A DNA stretch of 64,000 nt from Kibdelosporangium banguiense (lineage in GTDB: Bacteria > Actinomycetota > Actinomycetes > Mycobacteriales > Pseudonocardiaceae). Shown here piece by piece: positions 55,403 through 63,736 of this stretch; position 1 is the first letter of the stretch, and each line of letters begins with the position of its first letter. The DNA lies in NCBI RefSeq assembly GCF_017876405.1, contig NZ_JAGINW010000001.1, positions 12,661,203 to 12,725,202 on the forward strand. The letters are read 5' to 3'. Below the pieces are notes generated by a model. The model saw nothing but the letters and a program-made list of their open reading frames with translations. It made no database searches and was not told where the DNA came from. The position numbers and the translations under genes are program-made.

Positions 55403-58400
55403 ATGCGGCCAGGATTGAAGAAAGCTCTTGCGGTCACTCTCACGTGTGGCCTCACACCAGTGGTTGTGCTCGCCACGGCCGCACAACAGGCAGCCGCGCT
55501 GCCCGCCGGTTTCACCGAACAGACCATTTTCGCCAACCTCGACCAGCCGATGTCCGTCGACTTCAGTGAGGACGGCCGCGTCTTCGTCGCCGAGAAAAGC
55601 GGCATCATCAAGGTTTTCGACGGCCTCGGCGACAGTACGCCGACCGTGTTCGCCGACTTACGCACCAAGGTCTACAACGAGCTCGACCGCGGCATGATGG
55701 GCCTCGCCCTGCCACCGGGATTCCCCAACGATCCATCGGTGTACGTGCTTTACGCACACGACGCGGCAATTGGCGCGACCGCACCGCGTTGGGGAACCCC
55801 CGGCGCCACCAGCGACTCCTGCCCGAACCCGCCCGGCGCGACCACCGACGGCTGCGTGATCTCCGGCCGTTTGTCCAAACTGGACTCCACGCAGCCGGGT
55901 GGCGGCACCGAGCAGGTCCTCATCGAGGACTGGTGCCAGCAGTACCCGAGCCATTCAGTGGGCGACCTGAAGTTCGGCCCGGACGGCTACCTGTACGCCA
56001 GCGCGGGCGACGGCGCGAGCTTCAACTTCGCCGACTACGGCCAGGCCGGCAGCCCTCGTAACCCTTGCGGCGACCCGCCTGTCGGCGTCGGCGGCACGCA
56101 GACCGTGCCGAACGCCGAGGGCGGCGCGTTGCGCTCGCAGGACTACCAGACGATGGGCGATCCGGTTGGCCTGGACGGCAGCGTGATCCGGATCGACCCG
56201 GTCACCGGCCAGGGCGCACCCGGCAACCCGTTGATCAGCAGCCCGGACGCGAACGCGCGCCGGCTGGTGGCGGCGGGCCTGCGTAACCCGTTCCGGTTCG
56301 CGTTCCGGCCGGGTACCAGCGAGATCTGGGCCGGCGACGTGGGCTGGGGCACCTGGGAGGAGATCAACCGGATCACCAGCCCGACCGACGGCTCGATCGA
56401 CAACTTCGGCTGGCCGTGCATGGAGGGCAACCAGCTCAGCGGCGGCTACAACTTCGGCCTGACAATGTGTGAACGGATCTACAGCGGCACCGTACCGACA
56501 GTCCCGCCGCATTTCGCCTACAACCACGCCGATCCCGTTGCAGGCGGGGACGGCTGCAACGGCGAGGTCGGATCGTCGGTGTCCGGCGCTGCTTTCTACA
56601 ACGGCGACTCGTATCCCGCGCAGTACAAGGGATCACTGTTCTTCGCCGACTACAGCAGGCGCTGCACCTGGGTGATGTTCCCCGGCGCCAACGGTGTTCC
56701 GGACCCGGCGACGCGAATCGGGTTCAAGAACAACGCCTTCGCGGTGGACCTGAAGATCGGGCCGAACGGCGACCTGTTCTATGTGGACATCGCGGCCGGC
56801 GAGGTCCACCGGTTCCGGTTCAACTCGGGCAACCAGCCGCCGGTCGCCGCGATCACAGCCAGCCCGGCCCAGGGTTCTTTGCCGCTCAACGTCACCTTCA
56901 ACGCGTCCGCGTCCAACGATCCGGAAGGTGCTGCGCTGTCCTACGCGTGGGATCTTGACGGGGACGGGTCGTTCACCGACGCCACCGGCCCTGTGGTGAG
57001 CCGGACCTACACAACTGCCAAGGTCTACAACGCCTCCGTCCGGGTGAGCGACCCTGGCGGGCTCAACGACGTTGCCACCAAACGAATCTTCGCCGGTACG
57101 ACACCGCCGACGGTGTCCATCGGCTCTCCGGCAGCGTCTTTCTCATGGGCAGTCGGTGACGTGGTCAACTTCAGCGGCTCCGCCACTGACGCCGAGGAAG
57201 GCGCGTTGCCTGCTTCGGCCTTGAACTGGCAGGTGATCCTGCATCACTGTCCCACGATCGACAACTGCCATCAGCATCAGCTGACCACATTCCCCGGCGT
57301 CTCCAGCGGAAGCTTCCCCACTCCGGATCACGAATACCCGGCCTATCTGGAACTGCGGCTGACAGCGACCGACAGCACCGGCGCGACCACCACAGCCAGC
57401 CGGCGGCTCGATCCCAAGGTGAGCACGCTGACCATCGAGACCAATCCACCCGGTCTCACCGCCACCGTTTCCGGGAAATCCGGTGCCACGCCGTTCACAA
57501 TTCAGGGTATTCACGGGTCCCGGCTGACATTGTCGTCGGCCCAGACTCAGGCTGTCGGGCCGAACATCTACGAATTCCAGAACTGGTCCGACGGCGGGGC
57601 GCGAGTACACGACATTTTCGTCGGGGCCACGGATACCGTGTACCGGGCGAACTTCGCGCGGGTCTCGGGTGGCGATCCTTCGCTCGTGGCGGCCTACAGT
57701 TTCGATGACGGCGGCGGGTCCACGTTGACCGACCGGACCGGCCGTGGGCATACCGGTGTTCTGTCCGGCGCGACCTGGACCACCGGCCACGCCGGCGGCG
57801 CGTTGTCCTTCAACGGGGTCGACAACCTGGTGACCATCGCGGACGCGGCAGACTTGCGTCTGAGCAACGCGATGACTCTCGAGGCCTGGATTCGACCGAC
57901 TGCGAACAATGATTGGCGTACAGCCATTCTGAAGGAACGGCCGGACAACATGTCTTACGGTCTCTATGCGGCCGGTCCTGGTTTCGCATCCAGCTACTTC
58001 ACTTCCACGGGTGGCGACCGGAGCGTGACCGGGCCTGCTCCGCTGCCTCTCAACACGTGGTCACACCTGGCCGTCACATTCAACAACACCACAATGCGGC
58101 TCTACGTCAATGGCGAGGAAGTCGCTTCCGCTCCGGCGGCCGGGCCGATCACGTCTTCGACGAACCCGTTGCGGCTTGGCGGAAACCTGATCTGGAACGA
58201 GTACTTCGCCGGTCAGCTGGACGACGTCCGGATATACAACCGGGCCTTGTCGGCCGCCGAAGTCGCTGTCGACAAGGATGTTCCCGTCGCCGGCGATGGC
58301 GTTGCCCCGACCGCGCCTGGTTCCTTGTCGGCCACTGGTGGCGTCGGAACTGCTTCCTTGTCGTGGACCGCTTCCACCGACAACGTCGGCGTGACCGGGT

Positions 58401-59503
58401 ACGACATCCACCGGGGCACAGTCTCCGGGTTCGTCCCTTCGGCCGCCGACAAGGTCGCCACCGTGACCGGCACCAGCCACAACGACACCGGTCTCGCTGC
58501 TGGTACCTACTTCTACCGAGTGATCGCGCGGGACGGGTCAGGCAACACATCCCCTCCTTCCAACCAAGCGACCACAGCCGTGACCGGAGATATCACTCCC
58601 CCAACGGTTTCCGTCACGGCTCCGGCCAATGGCACAGGTGTTTCCGGCTCTGTCAACGTCACCGCGAACGCGGCCGACGCGGGCGGAGTCGCAGGGGTTC
58701 AGTTCCGTTTGGACGGAGCCGCACTTGGCTCCGAGGACACTTCGGCGCCCTACTCAGTCAGTTGGAACACCACGTCTGTCGCCAATGGACCGCACACGTT
58801 GACCGCGGTGGCCCGTGACTTGGCCGGTAACACAACAACTTCCGGCTCTATCTCCGTGACCGTGAGCAACGTCGGACCTGCTCAAGCCATCGCGGCGTAC
58901 AACTTCAACGAAGGTTCCGGAGCTGTCCTCAACGACCGCTCCGGGCGCGGCCACAACGGTGCTGTTTCCGGCGCTGCCTGGGGCACTGGAAACACCGGCG
59001 GCGGTTTGACTTTCGACGGTGTTGACGACGTGGTGACTGTTGGCGACTCCAACCTGCTCGACCTCACCAACGCCATGACCCTCGAAGCCTGGGTCCGTCC
59101 CTCGGCTGGAGGAACCGCCTGGCGAACAGTCATGATGAAGGAGCGAGCAGACGGGCTCAGCTACTCGCTGTACAGCGACAACGCGGCTTCCCGGCCGACG
59201 TCCTGGATCCGCGTCGGGTCCACAGACCGATCGGTGAACGGAACCTCGGCCGTACCCGCCAACACGTGGACTCACCTCGCGGTGACGTACGACGCCACGA
59301 CCATTCGCTTCTACGTCAACGGAACCCAGGTGGCCACCGCACCCAGTTCGGGCGCGCTCCTCACTTCCGACAACCCACTCCGGATCGGCGGAAACCTGAT
59401 CTGGGGCGAGTACTTCTCCGGGTCGCTCGACGATGTCCGCGTCTACAATCGAGTCCTGACAGCCGCCGAGATCACCACAGACCGGAACACCCCCGTGCCT
59501 TAG
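55403..59503 (+). CDS. Secreted PQQ-type sugar dehydrogenase with PKD, LamG and FN3 modules
   Basis: A 1366-aa exported multidomain protein. After a signal peptide (~1-33), residues ~35-480 are a glucose/sorbosone dehydrogenase-like beta-propeller (LDQPMSVDFSEDGRVFVAEKSG, GDLKFGPDGYLYASAGDG). Then follow a PKD domain (~488-570), a second Ig-like domain (~575-680), a LamG/concanavalin domain (~760-955, AYSFDDGGGSTLTDRTGRGH), an FN3 domain (~965-1050), a bacterial Ig domain (~1060-1140) and a second LamG (~1150-1366, AYNFNEGSGAVLNDRSGRGH). The two LamG domains are clear duplicates. It probably oxidises sugars or binds polysaccharide outside the cell; PQQ use is inferred from the family. The stop overlaps the convergent methyltransferase stop. 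Confidence 0.92.
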   Translation: MRPGLKKALAVTLTCGLTPVVVLATAAQQAAALPAGFTEQTIFANLDQPMSVDFSEDGRVFVAEKSGIIKVFDGLGDSTPTVFADLRTKVYNELDRGMMGLALPPGFPNDPSVYVLYAHDAAIGATAPRWGTPGATSDSCPNPPGATTDGCVISGRLSKLDSTQPGGGTEQVLIEDWCQQYPSHSVGDLKFGPDGYLYASAGDGASFNFADYGQAGSPRNPCGDPPVGVGGTQTVPNAEGGALRSQDYQTMGDPVGLDGSVIRIDPVTGQGAPGNPLISSPDANARRLVAAGLRNPFRFAFRPGTSEIWAGDVGWGTWEEINRITSPTDGSIDNFGWPCMEGNQLSGGYNFGLTMCERIYSGTVPTVPPHFAYNHADPVAGGDGCNGEVGSSVSGAAFYNGDSYPAQYKGSLFFADYSRRCTWVMFPGANGVPDPATRIGFKNNAFAVDLKIGPNGDLFYVDIAAGEVHRFRFNSGNQPPVAAITASPAQGSLPLNVTFNASASNDPEGAALSYAWDLDGDGSFTDATGPVVSRTYTTAKVYNASVRVSDPGGLNDVATKRIFAGTTPPTVSIGSPAASFSWAVGDVVNFSGSATDAEEGALPASALNWQVILHHCPTIDNCHQHQLTTFPGVSSGSFPTPDHEYPAYLELRLTATDSTGATTTASRRLDPKVSTLTIETNPPGLTATVSGKSGATPFTIQGIHGSRLTLSSAQTQAVGPNIYEFQNWSDGGARVHDIFVGATDTVYRANFARVSGGDPSLVAAYSFDDGGGSTLTDRTGRGHTGVLSGATWTTGHAGGALSFNGVDNLVTIADAADLRLSNAMTLEAWIRPTANNDWRTAILKERPDNMSYGLYAAGPGFASSYFTSTGGDRSVTGPAPLPLNTWSHLAVTFNNTTMRLYVNGEEVASAPAAGPITSSTNPLRLGGNLIWNEYFAGQLDDVRIYNRALSAAEVAVDKDVPVAGDGVAPTAPGSLSATGGVGTASLSWTASTDNVGVTGYDIHRGTVSGFVPSAADKVATVTGTSHNDTGLAAGTYFYRVIARDGSGNTSPPSNQATTAVTGDITPPTVSVTAPANGTGVSGSVNVTANAADAGGVAGVQFRLDGAALGSEDTSAPYSVSWNTTSVANGPHTLTAVARDLAGNTTTSGSISVTVSNVGPAQAIAAYNFNEGSGAVLNDRSGRGHNGAVSGAAWGTGNTGGGLTFDGVDDVVTVGDSNLLDLTNAMTLEAWVRPSAGGTAWRTVMMKERADGLSYSLYSDNAASRPTSWIRVGSTDRSVNGTSAVPANTWTHLAVTYDATTIRFYVNGTQVATAPSSGALLTSDNPLRIGGNLIWGEYFSGSLDDVRVYNRVLTAAEITTDRNTPVP

Positions 59504-60345
59504 GGCTTACGGGCGACGGCCCCGTACATCGCGACGTCGGTGTCGGCGATCACGCCGGCACCGGCGTCCGGATGCCACTTGTGGATCTGGACCAACCCGG
59601 GCTCTTCCAGCTCCAGGCCGTCGAAGAAGCGAATGGCCTGCGCCCGCGTCCGGAACTGCAAAGTCTCGCCGTGGTCCCGATACTGCTGCTGCACTGCGGC
59701 CAGCGGCACAGGATCAAAGTCGGCAGTGGCAATCGACGCCGCCAGATAGCTGCCCGAAGGCATCGCGTCCACCACCTGCCTGACCACCCGATAGGCCTCA
59801 TCGTCATCCTCGATGAAGTGCACCACCGCGATGATGAGCAGCCCAACCGGCTGCCCCAGATCAAGAACCTCACGCAGCTGAGGAGAAGACAGCAGGGAAT
59901 GCGTGTCGCGCATGTCCGCGTGGATGTAGGCGATCCGCCCCTCAGCAGTCCCATCCATCAGCGCACGCGCGTGCGCAAGCACAATCGGATCATTGTCGGT
60001 GTAGACAACCCGGCTGTCGGGCCGTACCCCCTGAACAATCTGATGCAGGTTGGGCTCAGTGGGGATGCCGGTCCCGATGTCAAGGAACTGCGAGATACCC
60101 CGCTCAGCAGCGAGAAACCGACCGACACGGTGCATGAACGTCCGGTTGGCCCACATGTGGGTCCGTAAGGCGGGCCACGCCAACATCGATGCGTCCCCAA
60201 CCTCCCGGTCCACGGCGTAGTTATCCTTGCCACCGAGGATGTAATCGTAGATCCGGGCCCCATGCGCCTGGTCCGTCTGCAGGTCATGCAGACGGCGCTC
60301 ATGCTCCGAATTACGGTGACCACTCCCTGAAACCACGACCGTCAT
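59500..60345 (-). CDS. DUF574-type SAM-dependent methyltransferase
   Basis: A 281-aa protein of the large actinobacterial DUF574 (Methyltransf_19) family. It has the hallmark ARIYDYILGGKDNYAVDREVG near residue 30, a SAM site FLDIGTGIPTEPNLHQIV and VVYTDNDPIVLAHARALM, then ADMRD and the late VAMYGAVARKP. Substrates of this family are mostly unknown. ATG 60345. It is transcribed away from the repeat-rich interval that follows. Confidence 0.93.
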   Translation of the reverse strand: MTVVVSGSGHRNSEHERRLHDLQTDQAHGARIYDYILGGKDNYAVDREVGDASMLAWPALRTHMWANRTFMHRVGRFLAAERGISQFLDIGTGIPTEPNLHQIVQGVRPDSRVVYTDNDPIVLAHARALMDGTAEGRIAYIHADMRDTHSLLSSPQLREVLDLGQPVGLLIIAVVHFIEDDDEAYRVVRQVVDAMPSGSYLAASIATADFDPVPLAAVQQQYRDHGETLQFRTRAQAIRFFDGLELEEPGLVQIHKWHPDAGAGVIADTDVAMYGAVARKP

Positions 60346-60850
60346 CGTAGACGACCATCCCAGTCAAGATCATGTGAAGCCCGCTACGCCGCATGTCCCT
60401 GCTCGCGTTTTGGCAGAACCTTGCCAGTGGTTTTGCTTCTTCCCGGTTGTGAATGCGGGTCCTTTTCCGGGGAGGGATCATGCCCTCGCCGGGCAGGCAA
60501 ACCTCCCTCGGATGAGGGGAAGAGCGGTTCGCGCCCTCACCCTCGATCGGCCCGCCCAAGGGTAACCACACAAGCCCAGGACACCGCTGGCTTTCGTTCG
60601 CCGGCGCCTCTGGGTTGTTGATGCATTTCCCGAGAGGATGGCTTTGGTTTGGGGTTGGGTTTCGTTGCGGGCCGCCGGGCTTGGGTTGCTCGCCGCTGCT
60701 TGCGGCGCCCTGGACTCGTGTGGTGAGGCTTCGCCCAGGCCGACCGAGGATGAGGACACTCAGAGCCGACTTCTGTTGCGCTGACGCGCTTTTGGCTTTG
60801 CCGGGGCTCGGTAACCGGGGCTGGGTTCGCGACCGGCGGCGCTAACCACG
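60346..60850. other. Non-coding stretch, first half of a 1-kb gene-free interval
   Basis: The interval 60346-61396 has no ORF with protein-like conservation; the long minus-strand frame at 60537-61130 is low-complexity Arg/Pro-rich sequence made from repeat DNA. In this first half I see GC-rich short inverted segments such as CCCTCG/CGAGGG-like pieces but no gene. The second half holds the R1 repeats (60851-60959) and the element before the DUF222 gene (61174-61331). Confidence 0.5.
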
Positions 60851-60901
60851 CCCGCCAGACCATCAAACTCGGCAACCGAGGCTCCTTCCGACCAGCGGCG
60901 C
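60851..60901 (-). repeat. Dispersed intergenic repeat family R1, copy 2
   Basis: CGCCAGACCATCAAACTCGG followed by CAACCGAG; it contains the perfect hairpin CTCGG/CCGAG around CAA. It closely matches copy 1 near 30386 and the adjacent copy 3. Confidence 0.6.
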
Positions 60902-60908
60902 TGACCGG

Positions 60909-60959
60909 GCACGCCAGAAGCCTTCCAGCTCGGCAACCGGGCCTGAGTCGCGGCCGGGG
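60909..60959 (-). repeat. Dispersed intergenic repeat family R1, copy 3
   Basis: GGCACGCCAGAAGCCTTCCA followed by GCTCGGCAACCGG; a tandem partner of copy 2, ~58 bp downstream in the same orientation. Confidence 0.58.
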
Positions 60960-61173
60960 CGCCACCCCGGCTCGGCCCTCGTCTCGGGGACCGGTCTCGC
61001 TTTCCGCTCGGGGGCACCGACCAGGCCCGCCGGCCCTGGAGTCCAGCGACTCTTCTTTGGCCGAAAATCCACCGTCCATAAGAGAATAACTCCACCCATT
61101 CCAGCACAACAGCGACCATCCACCCCACACACCAGTGATCGACTCCGACGAAACCCCACCGCCCTAACACATA

Positions 61174-61331
61174 TAGACAGTCCCCCACCCAACCCGGGGG
61201 GCGTCCCTGCTCCAGTCTACCGGGGGTGCCTGATCATCGGGGGGTTTCCAGGGGTGAGTCGGTGCGAATGGGCCGTTCGTTCGGGGTTCACCTGGTTGCA
61301 GCAAGGGTTGGTTGCGCTGCGGAGTAGGTGG
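61174..61331 (+). repeat. Dispersed 158-bp element, copy B, leader of the DUF222-HNH gene
   Basis: Relative of 30163-30320. It starts TAGACAGTCCCCC; TAGAC (61174-61178) can pair with GTCTA (61215-61219) around an inner CCCCC/GGGGG hairpin (61182-61186/61196-61200). It shares GGGCCGTTCG and TCACCTGG farther on. It ends ~65 bp before the nuclease ATG, so it may be a leader RNA or mobile-element end. Confidence 0.65.
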
Positions 61332-61396
61332 CGCTCGATGGGGTGAATGGGTTGGAGGGTAAGGACTTTCACCCTTTCCGCGCGTAGAGTGGAGGC

Positions 61397-62617
61397 ATGG
61401 GGGAAGTTGCGTCGCCGTTGTGGCAGAGCAGTGATGTGGAGCTGGTCGAGGCTCTCGCTGCTCTGGAAACTCGGATGCGGCAAAACTATTCTGCCATGCT
61501 CGATCTTGTGTCGGAGTTGGACAGTCGTCGTTGTGCTGGGCGGCTTGGATATTCTAATACTGCAGCTCTTCTTGTTCATGCGTTGCGGATTTCGCGGGGT
61601 GAGGCTCGGCAGCGGATCTCGCAGGCGGAGCAGTTGCATGAGGTGACCATGCCCACTGGGGCGGTTGCCGAGGCGGCGATGCCGTTGACAGCGGCGGGGC
61701 TCAAGCAGGGCACCCTGGGGGTTGGGCATGTCGAGGTTATTCAGAAGACGTTGGACAGTATGCGGCATCTGGAGCAGGAGCAGCGTGCCTGGGCCGAGGA
61801 GTTGATGGTGGCCAAGGCCGCCGACGATGATCCTGGTGCGCTGGCGCGGTATGGGGCGAGGTATGTGCGGGAGATGGTGGATCCGGACGGGACTCCTCCG
61901 CCGGATGAGGAGCCGCAGCGGCCGGAGCGGGAGTTGCGGCGCCACCTGTTCCGGGATGGGCGGATGGAGTTCAAGGGGCGGCTCGACGCCGAAGCCGCCG
62001 CTCTCTTCGAGGCTTTGCTGGCGCCGTTCGACAAGCGGGACAGCGACGACATGCGCAGCTACGCTGAGCGCGGGGGTGACGCGTTCGCGGACGTATTGCA
62101 GAAGGCGGCCAACGCGCCAGATTTGCCTACACACAACGGGTTGAAGACCGAGGTCGCGTTCACCATCTCGCTCGACGCGCTTGAGCGGGCTCTGGGAGAG
62201 ACGATTCTGCCGGGCAACCTGAGCGTGTCCGATGCGCGGCGGATTGCCTGTGATTGTCATGTTCTTCCGGCCGTGATGGGTGGGGCGTCGCAGCCGTTGG
62301 ATGTCGCGTCGCCCGCTTATGTGGTGCCTGCACATATTCGGCGGGCTCTTGTGCTGCGGGATCGTGGGTGTTCTTTTCCTGGTTGTGATCGGCCCGCCAG
62401 TGTGTGCCATGCGCATCACATCCAGTCTTGGCTCAAGGGTGGGCCGACGGAACTACGAAATTTGACGCTCCTTTGTGGACAACATCATCGGCTCATACAT
62501 CGGAGCGAGTGGGAGGTTGAACTGGTCAACGATGTTCCGTACTTCACGCCGCCTGCCTATGTGGATCCGGCGCGGGAACCCAGACGCAATCGGTTACACC
62601 ACTCCCCGGTGGGATGA
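61397..62617 (+). CDS. DUF222-HNH endonuclease (13E12 repeat family)
   Basis: A 406-aa protein with an N-terminal DUF222 region (~1-250, LGYSNTAALLVHALRISRGEARQRISQAEQL) and a C-terminal HNH domain (~335-385: CSFPGCDRPASVCHAHHIQSWLKGG, LTLLCGQHHRLIH) retaining the zinc cysteines and catalytic histidines. It is the 13E12/REP family, repeated in many actinobacterial genomes; the biological role is unresolved. Base and codon use (TTG, GTT, CTT, TCT common in the first 300 bp) is less GC-biased than in neighbours, suggesting transfer. The ATG at 61397 has GGAGG only one base away, so the real start could be a nearby downstream TTG. It is preceded by the 158-bp element. Confidence 0.88.
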   Translation: MGEVASPLWQSSDVELVEALAALETRMRQNYSAMLDLVSELDSRRCAGRLGYSNTAALLVHALRISRGEARQRISQAEQLHEVTMPTGAVAEAAMPLTAAGLKQGTLGVGHVEVIQKTLDSMRHLEQEQRAWAEELMVAKAADDDPGALARYGARYVREMVDPDGTPPPDEEPQRPERELRRHLFRDGRMEFKGRLDAEAAALFEALLAPFDKRDSDDMRSYAERGGDAFADVLQKAANAPDLPTHNGLKTEVAFTISLDALERALGETILPGNLSVSDARRIACDCHVLPAVMGGASQPLDVASPAYVVPAHIRRALVLRDRGCSFPGCDRPASVCHAHHIQSWLKGGPTELRNLTLLCGQHHRLIHRSEWEVELVNDVPYFTPPAYVDPAREPRRNRLHHSPVG

Positions 62618-62690
62618 CCGGGATCGGAAATCCCGGTCCCGGGCATCCCGGATGCCACTATGAACACCCTGCGTGAATTTCCGGGGAGTT

Positions 62691-63536
62691 TCCGTGACTG
62701 AGCCAGTACGTACCACGTTCCAGCGCCGCAAGCTGGGCGCCAAACTTCGAAGGATGAAGGAGGAGGCAGGCTTCACCCTGGGTACCGCCGCGCCCAGGCT
62801 CGATCGCAAGCGGAGCGCATTGCACAGAGTGGAGACAGGCGAGACCAAGGCTGATGTGCACCTGGTCAAGTCCATGATGGACCTCTACGACAAGTATGAG
62901 GAGGGGTTGCTGGATGAAGTGAGGGAGGCGCTGAAGGCCCCGTGGTACAGGGCATATGGGGTGAAGGACCTGGGCTACATAGATATCGAGACAGAAGCAG
63001 CGCAGGTCACACAGTTCCTGGCGGTCAACGTGCCGGGGTTGCTGCAGACTGAGGCCTACATGCGGGCATTGTTCAGCACGGTGTACACGCGGAGCCAAGA
63101 AACGATCGACAACGATGTGATCGTGAGGCTGATTCGCAAACAGCGCCTGACCAACGAGGACCGGCCTCTCGACCTGGTGGCCATCATGTACGAGGCGGTC
63201 CTCCATCGCGAGGTCGGCGGCCCGGAAGTTATGCGCGAGCAGCTCCAGCACCTGATCGACATGGCGGGGCTGCCCACAGTCACCCTTCAGTTGCTGCCGC
63301 TCAACGGCAAGGACAGCTGGGTGCCGATCGGACCGTTCACTGTGCTGCGATTCCCGGAACCCGAAGATCCGGACTTGCTCTTTGTCGAGTACCCGACTGG
63401 GTCCTTGCAAATTGAGAAACCGGGTCAGGTAGAGGAAGCTAAGCTGTTGTTCGAGCGGTTGCGCACTGAGGCTCTGAACCCCAGTGACTCTGTCGCGCTG
63501 ATCGAGCGGTTGGCCACTGGGCTATATGGCACCTGA
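62691..63536 (+). CDS. XRE-family HTH regulator with DUF5753 sensor
   Basis: A 281-aa regulator. The N-terminal helix-turn-helix is RRKLGAKLRRMKEEAGFTLGTAAPRLDRKRSALHRVETGE, followed by the DUF5753 domain with APWYRAYGVKDLGYIDIETEA, NVPGLLQTEAYMRALF and TVTLQLLPLNGKDSW. GTG 62691 is used because GGGGAG sits five bases upstream; GTG 62673 lacks a site. Such proteins pair with a small DUF397 protein, present here 17 bp downstream, and the pairs resemble toxin-antitoxin or developmental switches (Streptomyces bldB/whiJ-like sets). Confidence 0.92.
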   Translation, partial: SVTEPVRTTFQRRKLGAKLRRMKEEAGFTLGTAAPRLDRKRSALHRVETGETKADVHLVKSMMDLYDKYEEGLLDEVREALKAPWYRAYGVKDLGYIDIETEAAQVTQFLAVNVPGLLQTEAYMRALFSTVYTRSQETIDNDVIVRLIRKQRLTNEDRPLDLVAIMYEAVLHREVGGPEVMREQLQHLIDMAGLPTVTLQLLPLNGKDSWVPIGPFTVLRFPEPEDPDLLFVEYPTGSLQIEKPGQVEEAKLLFERLRTEALNPSDSVALIERLATGLYGT

Positions 63537-63553
63537 CATGCGAGGCACTGACT

Positions 63554-63736
63554 GTGGATCACTCTGGACTGGTCTGGCGCAAGAGCACGCACAGCAGCGA
63601 GGGCAGCGGCGGGGACTGCGTTGAGCTCGCTTGCTTACCATTCAGTGCTCTCGTCCGGGATTCCAAGAATCCCACGGCAGGCACGCTCACCATCCCCGTC
63701 GGCCCCTGGACAGCTTTCCTCGCTGCCCTGCGCTAA
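63554..63736 (+). CDS. DUF397 small protein
   Basis: A 60-aa protein with the classic DUF397 pattern WRKSTHSSEGSGGDCVELA, VRDSKNP and a Trp-Phe C-terminal stretch (PWTAFLAAL). It is the partner of the upstream XRE-DUF5753 regulator; in whiJ-like systems the small protein modulates the regulator. GTG 63554. It is convergent and overlapping by 4 bp with the edge ORF. Confidence 0.9.
   Translation: MDHSGLVWRKSTHSSEGSGGDCVELACLPFSALVRDSKNPTAGTLTIPVGPWTAFLAALR

Noticed and set aside
60537-61130. 197-aa minus-strand ORF in the gene-free interval
   Set aside because: Arg/Pro/Gly-rich translation of repeat DNA (R1 family); no conserved core and repeated phrases match other R1 copies rather than a protein family.
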